NCBI RefSeq assembly: GCF_014656195.1
Contig: NZ_BNBY01000022.1
Coordinates: 24,989-88,988, forward strand
Reading direction: 5' to 3'
Origin: Kitasatospora xanthocidica
GTDB lineage: Bacteria > Actinomycetota > Actinomycetes > Streptomycetales > Streptomycetaceae
DNA length: 64,000 nt
Below, in pieces: positions 16,988 to 25,192 of the stretch. The notes below the pieces were generated by a model. That model did no database searches and was not told where the DNA came from. It was given only the letters and a program-made list of their open reading frames with translations. The translations under genes were made by a program, and so were the position numbers. The first letter of the stretch is position 1. Each line of letters opens with the position of its first letter.

Positions 16988-17947
16988 GTGAGCAGCTCCC
17001 TTACCCCGCGTGTCGCCCCTGCCCGTGTGATCTGCGTCGTCGGCGCGACCGCCGCCGGCAAGTCCGACCTGGCCGTCGCCCTCGCCCGCAGCCTCGACGG
17101 CGAGGTGATCAACACCGACTCGATGCAGCTGTACCGGGGCATGGACATCGGCACCGCCAAGCTCACCATGGCCGAGCGCGAAGGGGTCCCGCACCACCTG
17201 ATGGACGTCTGGGACGTCACCGAGGCCGCCAGCGTGGCCGAGTACCAGCGGCTGGCCCGGGCCGAGATCGACCGGCTGCTCGCCGCCGGGCGCACGCCCG
17301 TCCTGGTCGGCGGCTCCGGGCTGTACGTCCGGGCGGCCATCGACGAGATGGAGTTCCCCGGCACCGACCCGGCCGTCCGGGCCCGGCTGGAGGCCGAACT
17401 GGAGGAGCTCGGCCCGTACGCGCTGCACGGCCGGCTGGCCGGCCTGGACCCGGCGGCCGCCGAGGCGATCCTCACGAGCAACGGACGGCGGATCGTCCGC
17501 GCGCTGGAGGTCATCGAGATCACCGGGCAGCCGTTCACCGCCAACCTGCCGAGCAACACCGCCGTGTACGAGGCGGTGCAGATCGGCGTCGCCGTGCCGC
17601 GTCCCGAGCTGGACGAGCGGATCACGCTGCGGGTCGACCGGATGTGGGAGGCCGGACTCCTGGACGAGGTGCGGGAGCTGGAGAAGGCCGGACTGCGGGA
17701 GGGGAGGACCGCCTCCCGGGCGCTCGGCTACCAGCAGGTGCTCGACCACTTCGCCGGCGAGTGCACCGAGGACGAGGCGCGGGCCGAGACCGTCCGGGCC
17801 ACCAAGCGCTTCGCCCGCCGCCAGGAGTCCTGGTTCCGCCGCGACGACCGGATCCACTGGCTCTCCCGACCGGCCGGAACCGACCCCGTCGAGATGCTGG
17901 AACGGTCCCTCGAACTGATCGGCCGTCAGGGTGTTCCGGCCGCGTAG
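16988..17947 (+). CDS. miaA: tRNA dimethylallyltransferase MiaA
   Basis: MiaA transfers a dimethylallyl group to A37 of tRNA, giving the substrate of MiaB. The 319-residue protein shows the P-loop VVGATAAGKSDLAVALAR (about residues 16-33), NTDSMQLYRGMDIGTAK, the VGGSGLYVRA motif and SNGRRIVRALEV, and ends in a KRFARRQESWFRRD tRNA-binding segment. The GTG at 16988 gives the expected length; the frame is open upstream, but that overlaps the divergent small gene. No ribosome site is obvious, and a near-leaderless transcript is possible. Confidence 0.95.
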   Translation: MSSSLTPRVAPARVICVVGATAAGKSDLAVALARSLDGEVINTDSMQLYRGMDIGTAKLTMAEREGVPHHLMDVWDVTEAASVAEYQRLARAEIDRLLAAGRTPVLVGGSGLYVRAAIDEMEFPGTDPAVRARLEAELEELGPYALHGRLAGLDPAAAEAILTSNGRRIVRALEVIEITGQPFTANLPSNTAVYEAVQIGVAVPRPELDERITLRVDRMWEAGLLDEVRELEKAGLREGRTASRALGYQQVLDHFAGECTEDEARAETVRATKRFARRQESWFRRDDRIHWLSRPAGTDPVEMLERSLELIGRQGVPAA

Positions 17948-18174
17948 GACGGGTTCCGGCCAATTCGGCGGTGCACCTGCGCGGGCAGGTGACCGTGCAG
18001 GACGAACCGGCGGTCACGGCCCGATCACGTGATGGCCACGGATCACCCGTCGACCCCGGTCAGGCCCGGAATGACCGTCTGGACATGCCATCATCGAAGG
18101 CATAGGAGTCGGCCGAACGGGCCGACCGAGCCCGGCCGCGAGTCCGCTCGTGTCGAACTGTCAGGGGAGGCCGT

Positions 18175-18687
18175 GTGTCGACGGGTACCGGCCCCGAACC
18201 CGGTCAGAGCGGGAGTGTCACCGCGCCGGCCGAGGCCTTCGACGAGTCGACGATGGGCGACCTCCCCGTGCTGACCGGACTTGAGGCGCCGACCTCGTAC
18301 GCGGTCGCGATGCCCGCCCTGGACACCCGTACCCCGCCCGGCGGCGCGGTGCACGAGCGGGAGATCCGGCCGCTGCGCCGGCTGCGCTGGTGGCAGACCC
18401 TGCCGATCGCGCTGCTGGGCACCCTCGGCTCGCTGATGTTCGCCTTCCCGCTCGCCTTCGGCTCGGCCGGCGCGCGCGCCACCATGGTCGGGATGCTCGG
18501 GCTGCTGCTCACCGCCGCCTCGGTCGGCTGGGGCGCGATGGCCGCCCGGCACGCCGGCTACAAGTGGCCGGGGCTGCCCCGCCGGGGCTCCGGGCAGCGC
18601 GCCGGGTGGAAGGCGATCGTGCTCTACACCGTGATCGCGCTGGCCGCCTGCGCGCTCGCGGTCTGGCGCGTCGCCTACCTGCGCTGA
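18175..18687 (+). CDS. Conserved actinobacterial membrane protein
   Basis: A 170-residue protein with about 75 hydrophilic N-terminal residues (MSTGTGPEPGQSG...) followed by three predicted helices: LPIALLGTLGSLMFAFPLAF, MVGMLGLLLTAASVGWGAM and IVLYTVIALAACALAVW. I do not recognise a family with a known function. The GTG start has the strong ribosome site AGGGGAGG 6-13 nt upstream. It sits between miaA and dapF and is followed by interspersed repeat copy B. An origin as a conserved streptomycete core gene is likely, judging from its position in a syntenic block. Confidence 0.75.
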   Translation: MSTGTGPEPGQSGSVTAPAEAFDESTMGDLPVLTGLEAPTSYAVAMPALDTRTPPGGAVHEREIRPLRRLRWWQTLPIALLGTLGSLMFAFPLAFGSAGARATMVGMLGLLLTAASVGWGAMAARHAGYKWPGLPRRGSGQRAGWKAIVLYTVIALAACALAVWRVAYLR

Positions 18688-18707
18688 GCTCCGCCCGGGT
18701 CCCCGCC

Positions 18708-18804
18708 CCGAGCCGAAGGGGCGCGCCGGTGCCGAAAGGGAGAGCGCGAGGGAGCGCCGACCGTCGGCACCGGGCCGGAGCGCCCCGGAGGCGAGCGGGC
18801 GAGT
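18708..18804. repeat. Interspersed inverted-repeat element, copy B
   Basis: It carries the same outer arms as copy A: CCGGTGCCGA (18726-18735) and TCGGCACCGG (18764-18773), with the same flanks AGCCGAAGGGGCGCG and GAGCGCCCCGGAGGCGAGC. The inner G5/C5 segment of copy A is absent, so B looks like a short form. It lies between the membrane protein gene and dapF. Confidence 0.7.
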
Positions 18805-18822
18805 ATCAGTACCATCGGGAGG

Positions 18823-19734
18823 GTGAGCGCATCCTCTTCCCAGCACGGCGGCATCCCCTTCTTCAAGGGGCACGGCACCCAGAACGACTTCGTCATCGTC
18901 CCGGACCCGGACGGCGCGCTGGAGATCGGTCCCGCGGCCGTCGCCGCGCTGTGCGACCGGCGGGCCGGCATCGGCGGGGACGGGTTGCTGCGGGTGGTGC
19001 GGGCGGCCGCGGACCCGGCCGCCGCGGGGATGGCCGACCGGGCCGAGTGGTTCATGGACTACCGCAACTCCGACGGCAGCCTCGCCGAGATGTGCGGAAA
19101 CGGCCTGCGGGTCTTCGCCCGCTTCCTGGTCGGGGCCGGTCTGGCCAAGCCGGGTGAGCTGGCGATCGCCACCCGCTCCGGGGTGCTCACCGCGAGGGTC
19201 GCCGAGGACGCCGGGGACGGCACGCCCGGTGACGTCACCATCGACATGGGCCGCGCCCGGCTGCCCGGGCCGGACGGCATCGAGGTCGCGGTCGGGGAGC
19301 GGCGCTGGCCGGCCCTGAACGTCAACATGGGCAACCCGCACGCGGTGGCCTTCGTGGAGAGCCTGGACCACGCGGGCGACCTGTACACCGCGCCGCTCAC
19401 CAGCCCCGAGGGCACCTACCCGCAGGGCGTCAACGTCGAGTTCGTGGTGGACCGCGGCCCGCGGCACGTCGCGATGCGGGTGCACGAGCGCGGCTCGGGC
19501 GAGACCCGTTCCTGCGGCACCGGCGCCTGCGCCGTCGCGGTGGCGGCGATCCGCCGGGACGGCGTCGACCCGGCGGTCACCGGTGAGGCCGTCGCGTACA
19601 CCGTGGACGTGCTGGGCGGCCGGCTGGTCATCACCGAGCACCCGGACGGCCGGGTGGAGATGACCGGGCCGGCCGTGATCGTGGCCGAGGGACGGCTGGA
19701 CGAGCGCTGGTGGGAGTCCGTCCGCCGGAGCTGA
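18823..19734 (+). CDS. dapF: Diaminopimelate epimerase
   Basis: DapF converts LL- to meso-diaminopimelate for lysine synthesis (streptomycete peptidoglycan uses the LL form). The 303-residue protein has the first catalytic cysteine in EMCGNGLRVFAR (Cys about 91) and the second in SCGTGACAVAVA (about 230), plus GHGTQNDFVIV at the start and NMGNPHAVAFV. The GTG at 18823 follows a GGGAGG site by 3 nt and a -10-like TACCAT at about 18811-18816. It is transcribed in line with rshA, 169 bp away. Confidence 0.96.
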   Translation: MSASSSQHGGIPFFKGHGTQNDFVIVPDPDGALEIGPAAVAALCDRRAGIGGDGLLRVVRAAADPAAAGMADRAEWFMDYRNSDGSLAEMCGNGLRVFARFLVGAGLAKPGELAIATRSGVLTARVAEDAGDGTPGDVTIDMGRARLPGPDGIEVAVGERRWPALNVNMGNPHAVAFVESLDHAGDLYTAPLTSPEGTYPQGVNVEFVVDRGPRHVAMRVHERGSGETRSCGTGACAVAVAAIRRDGVDPAVTGEAVAYTVDVLGGRLVITEHPDGRVEMTGPAVIVAEGRLDERWWESVRRS

Positions 19735-19903
19735 CAGCCCGGTTTGCCCAATTCGTACGGCGACGAATCCCCCCGATCGGGTGATACCGGTCGCGGACGG
19801 GAATCACGGCGTCGCGGAACGTGCTCTGCTCGGTAGCATGGACCACCGGGTCGATCACCCCACGGGGAGGGGCGCCGCCCGGCGACCGTTGCCGGAGGTG
19901 CCG

Positions 19904-22084
19904 ATGACCATCGAAGCCGGGCAGTCCCTGACGGGGCAGCCGACGACCGTACGGCAGGCCGGGGCCAGGAGGCCCCTCGGAGAGCTCGGCCGGGCAGCCC
20001 TCGGCCGGGCCGGCCGGGCCGCGCTGCTGGCGACCGGCCGGCCGCCGGTGCCGGACGCCCTGGAACCGCTCGTCCGGGTCCACCGGCAGCACCATCCGCA
20101 GGCCGACCTCGGCCTGCTCGCCAGGGCGTACCGGCTCGCCGAGGCCAGCCACCGCGGCCAGAAGCGCAAGAGCGGCGAGCCGTACATCACCCACCCGCTG
20201 GCCGTCACCATGATCCTGGCCCAACTCGGCGCCGGGACGACCACCTTGGTCGCCTCGCTGCTCCACGACACCGTCGAGGACACCGAGTTGACGCTGGACC
20301 AGGTGAGCGCCGGGTTCGGGCCCGAAGTCGCCTACCTGGTCGACGGGGTGACGAAACTGGAGAAGGTCGACTTCGGCGCCGCCGCCGAGGCGGAGACCTT
20401 CCGCAAGATGCTGGTCGCCACCGGGGACGACGTCCGGGTGATGGTGATCAAGCTGGCCGACCGGCTGCACAACATGCGCACCATCCGGCACATGAAGCCG
20501 GCCAGCCAGGTGCGGATCGCCAAGGTCACCCGGGACGTGCTGATCCCGCTGGCCGAGCGGCTCGGCATCCAGGTGCTCAAGGCGGAGCTGGAGGACATCG
20601 TCTTCGCCACCCTGCACCCCGAGGAGCACGCCCGCACCCGTGCCCTGATGGCCGGCCACGAGGCCGAGCCGGACACCGTGCTGGAGCCCTTCGCCCGGCA
20701 GCTGGCCCGGCAGCTGGCCGAGGCCGGGGTGGCCGCCGAGGTGACGGTCCGCCCCCGGCACTGCGTCTCGCTGCACCGGGTGCTGCTCAAGCGGTCCGGC
20801 GCGCCCGGGCCGGACGGCCGGCCGCAGGGGCCGCGGCCCGCCGACTTCGGGCGGCTGCTGGTGGTGGTCGAGGAGAACGCCGACTGCTACGCGGTGCTCG
20901 GCGAGCTGCACACCTGCTGGACGCCGCTGCCCGGGGAGTTCAAGGACTTCGTCGCCGCGCCCAAGTTCAACCTGTACCAGTCGCTGCACACCGCCGTGGC
21001 GCTGAGCGACGGCGCGGTGGTCGAGGTGCTGGTCCGCACCCGCCGGATGCACGAGGTCGCCGAGACCGGGGTGGTCACGCTGGGCGGCCCGTCCCCGGCC
21101 GGCGCCGCCCAGGACACCGACGAACTGGACCGCACCGACCCGGCCAGGCCCGGCTGGCTCAGCCGGCTCCTGGAGTGGCAGCAGGAGACGCCCGACCCGG
21201 ACGCCTTCTGGTCCGCGCTCACCGCCGACCTGGCCGGCGACCGCGAGATCACCGTGGTCACGGAGAGCGGCGAAACGCTTCAGCTGCGGGCCGGCGCCAC
21301 CTGTGTGGACGCGGCCTACCTGCTCGGCGAGGAGACCGGCCACCGATGTATCGGCGTCCGGGTCAACGGACGGCTCAGCGCGCTCTCCACCGTGCTGGAG
21401 GACGGCGACCTGGTCGAGGTGCTCACCGAGAGCCCCCCGGCCGGCGGTGGACAGCCCTCCGGCCCCGCCCCCGAGTGGCTGGCGCACGCCCGCACCCCGG
21501 CCGCCCGGCTGGCCATCGAACGCTGGCTGGCCGACCCCCCGGCCCGGCTGCCCGCCGTCCGCACCGGCCCGGCCGGGGCCCAGCCCGCCCCGCCCGGCCG
21601 CCGTACCGCCGAGAAGCGGTCCGCCCCGGTCGCGGTGACCGGACGGCCCGGGGCGACCGTACGGCTGGCGCGCTGCTGCACGCCCGTCCCGCCGGACGAG
21701 GTGGCCGGCTACCCGATCCGCGGCGGCGCGGTGGCCGTGCACCGCACCGGCTGCCCGGCGGGCGAGCGGATGCGGGCGGACGGGCGGACCGCGCTGGAGG
21801 TCCGCTGGCAGCCGCAGTCCACCCCGGCCACCGGGCACCGGGCCACCCTGCGGGCCGAGGCGCTGAACCGGCCCCGGCTGCTCGCCGACATCACCGCGGC
21901 GATCTCCGCGGCCGGCGTCGGCATCGTCTCGGCCGGGGTCGAGCCGCCGCAGGAGTCGCGGGTCCGGCACACCTACACCGTCGAACTGCCCGAGCCGGGC
22001 GCGCTGCCCGGGCTGATGCGGGCGATGCTGCGGGTCTCCGGGGTCTACGACGTCAGCCGCCCGCACGCCCCGGAGGTGGGGTAG
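19904..22084 (+). CDS. rshA: RelA/SpoT homologue RshA
   Basis: A 726-residue long RSH protein acting on (p)ppGpp; S. coelicolor has a second RSH gene, rshA, in this dapF-hflX position. The HD hydrolase motifs are intact: ITHPLAVTMIL, LLHDTVEDT and KLADRLHNMRTI. In the synthetase region, GEFKDFVAAPKFNLYQSLHT and VVEVLVRTRRMHEVAE are kept, but the segment before DCYAVLGELH reads ADFGRLLVVVEE, so the conserved Arg of the usual D-x-x-x-x-R pattern is displaced. A TGS domain, the ARCCTPVP cysteine domain and a C-terminal ACT domain follow. ATG 19904 has GGAGG 6 nt upstream. The hydrolase may dominate; this is inference. Confidence 0.9.
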   Translation: MTIEAGQSLTGQPTTVRQAGARRPLGELGRAALGRAGRAALLATGRPPVPDALEPLVRVHRQHHPQADLGLLARAYRLAEASHRGQKRKSGEPYITHPLAVTMILAQLGAGTTTLVASLLHDTVEDTELTLDQVSAGFGPEVAYLVDGVTKLEKVDFGAAAEAETFRKMLVATGDDVRVMVIKLADRLHNMRTIRHMKPASQVRIAKVTRDVLIPLAERLGIQVLKAELEDIVFATLHPEEHARTRALMAGHEAEPDTVLEPFARQLARQLAEAGVAAEVTVRPRHCVSLHRVLLKRSGAPGPDGRPQGPRPADFGRLLVVVEENADCYAVLGELHTCWTPLPGEFKDFVAAPKFNLYQSLHTAVALSDGAVVEVLVRTRRMHEVAETGVVTLGGPSPAGAAQDTDELDRTDPARPGWLSRLLEWQQETPDPDAFWSALTADLAGDREITVVTESGETLQLRAGATCVDAAYLLGEETGHRCIGVRVNGRLSALSTVLEDGDLVEVLTESPPAGGGQPSGPAPEWLAHARTPAARLAIERWLADPPARLPAVRTGPAGAQPAPPGRRTAEKRSAPVAVTGRPGATVRLARCCTPVPPDEVAGYPIRGGAVAVHRTGCPAGERMRADGRTALEVRWQPQSTPATGHRATLRAEALNRPRLLADITAAISAAGVGIVSAGVEPPQESRVRHTYTVELPEPGALPGLMRAMLRVSGVYDVSRPHAPEVG

Positions 22085-22121
22085 GGCCCGCCCGGCCCGG
22101 TCGGCCGGGGCCATGGGGCCG

Positions 22122-22153
22122 GGCGCCGGGCCCGGGGCCGCCGGGCCGGCGCC
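22122..22153 (+). terminator. GC-rich hairpin region after rshA
   Basis: GGCGCCGG (22122-22129) pairs with CCGGCGCC (22146-22153) around a 16-nt loop, inside a very GC-rich stretch with several alternative GGCC pairings. The rest of the 301-bp rshA-hflX gap should hold the hflX promoter, but no clear element is seen. Confidence 0.4.
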
Positions 22154-22385
22154 GCCGCGCGGCGAAATGGGGATGACCGGTCCCGGCCGGGCGTGCGACC
22201 ATCGTGGGGAATTCACGGCCGGTCCACGGCGTTCACAGGGCACAGGAGTCCCGGTGGCACCCGAGGACCCGAGGGGTTAGCTCACCCCCGCCCGGACGGT
22301 AGCCGGGGCGGCAGCTGGGCAGACTCCGTACGGGACCGCGCGGCGGTCCCGGAAGGCCACCCTCACCAGCGAGCCAAAGGACAGA

Positions 22386-23888
22386 ATGACCTCCACGTTC
22401 GACACCCGCGACCACGCCGACGCCACGCGCCGCATCGACGGTCTGCGGGCGGAAGCCCTCATGGACGAGGACCTCGCGGCCATCGACGAGGACCTCGGCC
22501 ACCACTACGACGGCGACCAGTACGACCGCAGCGAGCGCGCCGCCCTGCGACGGGTCGCCGGCCTCTCCACCGAACTCGAAGACGTCACCGAGGTCGAGTA
22601 CCGCCAGCTCCGCCTGGAGCGCGTGGTGCTCGTCGGCGTCTGGACCGACGGCACGCTGGAGGAGGCGGAGAACTCCATGGCGGAGCTCGCCGCGCTCGCC
22701 GAGACCGCCGGCTCCCAGGTGCTGGACGGCGTGATCCAGCGCCGCGACAAGCCCGACGCGGCCACCTACATCGGCTCCGGCAAGGCGAAGGAGCTGCGCG
22801 ACATCGTCGCCTCCACCGGCGCCGACACCGTGGTCTGCGACGGTGAGCTCACCCCCGGCCAGCTGATCCACCTGGAAGACGTGGTCAAGGTCAAGGTCGT
22901 CGACCGGACGGCCCTGATCCTGGACATCTTCGCCCAGCACGCCAAGTCCCGGGAGGGCAAGGCGCAGGTCTCGCTCGCGCAGATGCAGTACATGCTGCCG
23001 CGGCTGCGAGGCTGGGGTCAGTCGCTGTCCCGGCAGATGGGTGGTGGCGGCTCCGGCTCGTCCGGCGGCGGCATGGCCACCCGTGGTCCCGGTGAGACCA
23101 AGATCGAGACCGACCGGCGCCGGATCCGCGAGAAGATGGCGAAGCTGCGCCGGGAGATCGCGGACATGAAGAAGGGCCGCGACACCAAGCGCCAGGAGCG
23201 CCGGCGCCACCAGGTGCCGTCGGTGGCCATCGCCGGCTACACCAACGCCGGCAAGTCCTCCCTGCTCAACCGGCTCACCGGCGCGGGCGTGCTGGTGGAG
23301 AACTCGCTGTTCGCCACCCTGGACCCGACCGTGCGCCGGGCCCAGACCCCGAGCGGGCGGGTCTACACCCTGGCCGACACGGTCGGCTTCGTCCGGCACC
23401 TGCCGCACCACCTGGTCGAGGCCTTCCGCTCGACCATGGAGGAGGTCGCCGACGCGGACCTCATCCTGCACGTGGTCGACGGCTCGCACCCCGAGCCGGA
23501 GACGCAGCTGGCCGCCGTCCGCGAGGTCATCGTCTCGGTCGACGCGCAGAACGTGCCGGAGATCGTGGTGATCAACAAGGCCGACGCCGCCGACCCGCAC
23601 GTGCTGCAGCGGCTGCTGCGCCGCGAGCCGCACGCCATCGTGGTGTCGGCCCGCAGCGGCGCCGGCATCGAGGAGCTGCTGACGCTCATCGACGACGAGC
23701 TGCCGCGACCGGCCGTCGAGGTGCGGGCCCTGGTGCCCTACACCCAGGGCGCGCTGGTCTCCCGGGTGCACGCGGAGGGCGAGCTGATCGCCACCGAGCA
23801 CACCGGCGAGGGCACGCTGCTGCACGCCAAGGTGCCGGCCGAGCTGGCCGCCGAGCTGGAGCACTTCGCGGTGGCCCTGCACGGCTGA
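22386..23888 (+). CDS. hflX: Ribosome-associated GTPase HflX
   Basis: HflX is a GTPase that splits or rescues stalled 70S ribosomes under stress. The 500-residue protein has an N-terminal HflX domain (ERVVLVGVWTDGTLEEAE, DGELTPGQLIHLED), a Gly/Ser-rich linker (MGGGGSGSSGGG, about residues 218-230) and the coiled RETKIETDRRRIREKM-type helix. The G domain shows G1 GYTNAGKSSLLNRL, G3 DTVGFVRHLPHHLVEAF and G4 NKAD. ATG 22386 fits the family, with an extra 80 or so acidic N-terminal residues typical of actinobacterial forms. A strong hairpin follows 16 bp after the stop. Confidence 0.95.
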   Translation: MTSTFDTRDHADATRRIDGLRAEALMDEDLAAIDEDLGHHYDGDQYDRSERAALRRVAGLSTELEDVTEVEYRQLRLERVVLVGVWTDGTLEEAENSMAELAALAETAGSQVLDGVIQRRDKPDAATYIGSGKAKELRDIVASTGADTVVCDGELTPGQLIHLEDVVKVKVVDRTALILDIFAQHAKSREGKAQVSLAQMQYMLPRLRGWGQSLSRQMGGGGSGSSGGGMATRGPGETKIETDRRRIREKMAKLRREIADMKKGRDTKRQERRRHQVPSVAIAGYTNAGKSSLLNRLTGAGVLVENSLFATLDPTVRRAQTPSGRVYTLADTVGFVRHLPHHLVEAFRSTMEEVADADLILHVVDGSHPEPETQLAAVREVIVSVDAQNVPEIVVINKADAADPHVLQRLLRREPHAIVVSARSGAGIEELLTLIDDELPRPAVEVRALVPYTQGALVSRVHAEGELIATEHTGEGTLLHAKVPAELAAELEHFAVALHG

Positions 23889-23903
23889 GGCGCGACCGCA
23901 CGG

Positions 23904-23937
23904 AAGGGCCCCCGGACCGCACGGTCCGGGGGCCCTT
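23904..23937. terminator. Perfect 16-bp stem terminator after hflX
   Basis: AAGGGCCCCCGGACCG (23904-23919) pairs exactly with 23922-23937 around a 2-nt loop, beginning with AA and ending with TT. It sits between the convergent hflX and serine-peptidase genes and can serve both. A second GGGGGCCCTTGCGCG copy of the right arm occurs at about 23970-23984. Confidence 0.88.
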
Positions 23938-24018
23938 GCGCGTGCCGGGCGCGCGGAGGCCGGCGTTGCGGGGGCCCTTGCGCGCGCGGGTCGGCGATCG
24001 CGGTCGGTGCCCGGGAGG

Positions 24019-25137
24019 TCAGCGGACGTTCTTGGCGAAGAAGTCGAAGGCCTGCTTCGCCTGCTCCTGCAGGGAGGGCCCGGCCTGGTAGCCGGCCGGG
24101 TTGCGGTTGCCGATCGCGCCGACGCTGATCAGGTTGGGCTTGCCGTCCTTGGTGATGAACCAGCCGCCGCCGCTCGAACCGGCGGTCATGGTGCAGCCGA
24201 GCACGTACATCGGCGGGCGGGTCCGGTCGAAGGAGAGCCGGACGGGCGGCGCCGGGGAGTCGCAGTGCTCCAGTTCCGTGCCGTCGAAGGGCCGCTCGGC
24301 GGGGTAGCCGTAGGCGGCGACCGAGGTGATCTGGTCGCGCGGGGCGTTGAACCAGACCGGGACCGAGCCGCCGACCGTCTCCTCCAGGGACTTGCCGGTG
24401 TCGTTCTCGGCGCGCACCCGCAGGACCCCGTAGTCGAACTGGTTGTGGGCGCCCACGCCGCTCTCCTGGAGCCAGGTCGGCGACACCAGCGCGCGCACCG
24501 CCGTCCACCGGCCGTACGGGGCGGCCAGCGCGTCGGGGTACGGCTTGCCGCGGGTCGCCCGGCCGTCCCGGTTGAAGCCGGGCACGAAGACCAGGTTCTT
24601 CAGCCAGCCGCCGCCCTTGCCGTCGTGCAGGCAGTGCGCGGCGGTGTAGACCAGGTTGCTGCGGCCGGGGTTGACCGGGTCGGAGACCACGGTGGCGGAG
24701 CAGGCCGCGTCGCCCTGCGGCGTGGTCATGAAGAGCCGGCCGACCACCGCGGTGGCCTGCCCGTACGGGTGCGGCTGCGGCTGGGCGGGCACGGCGGCGG
24801 GCGGGGCGTCCCGCTCGACACCGGGGGCCGCCGTGGCGGTGAGCGAGTACTCCGGGGTGGGCCGGGGCTTGGCGGCGTCCATCCGGGCGGTCGTCCAGGC
24901 GCCCGGGGCCGCCTCGTTGGCGAACCCGCTCTCCGCGACGTACTTGGTCCACTCCTCCAGCTTCCAGCCCGTCAGGTCGCCCAGGCTGGTCGGTGCGGAC
25001 TTGGGCAGGGCGGGGGGCGGGGTGGCGGGCCTGGCGGGGCCGTCCGGGCCGCAGCCGGCCGCGGCGAGGGCGGTCACGGCGAGCAGCGCGGCGCCGGCCG
25101 TCCCGGCCCGGCGCCCCCGGTTGGTGGTTCTCGGCAT
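24019..25137 (-). CDS. Trypsin-like serine peptidase lipoprotein 1
   Basis: A 372-residue secreted or lipid-anchored protein with a chymotrypsin-fold catalytic domain. The signal GTAGAALLAVTALAAAGCG ends in a lipobox cysteine (about residue 29); a Pro/Ala linker follows. The triad is visible: His in LVYTAAHCLHDGKG, Asp in FDYGVLRVRAENDTG and Ser in GSSGGGWFITKDGK. The catalytic half is close to that of the neighbour encoded at 25193-26392, showing a tandem duplication. Substrates are unknown; the conserved Cys pairs around the His and before the Ser suggest disulfides. The ATG at 25137 opens the signal peptide directly. Confidence 0.88.
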   Translation of the reverse strand: MPRTTNRGRRAGTAGAALLAVTALAAAGCGPDGPARPATPPPALPKSAPTSLGDLTGWKLEEWTKYVAESGFANEAAPGAWTTARMDAAKPRPTPEYSLTATAAPGVERDAPPAAVPAQPQPHPYGQATAVVGRLFMTTPQGDAACSATVVSDPVNPGRSNLVYTAAHCLHDGKGGGWLKNLVFVPGFNRDGRATRGKPYPDALAAPYGRWTAVRALVSPTWLQESGVGAHNQFDYGVLRVRAENDTGKSLEETVGGSVPVWFNAPRDQITSVAAYGYPAERPFDGTELEHCDSPAPPVRLSFDRTRPPMYVLGCTMTAGSSGGGWFITKDGKPNLISVGAIGNRNPAGYQAGPSLQEQAKQAFDFFAKNVR

Positions 25138-25192
25138 GCTCCATCGTCCCCCGTGCTGTGCTGGTGTTCCCGTACCGCCCCCCGGTGGCGGA

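Noticed and set aside
18020-18035. ATCACGTGAT palindrome as an operator
   Set aside because: It is a single 10-bp palindrome without a second copy or a nearby promoter-like sequence, so chance is a sufficient explanation.
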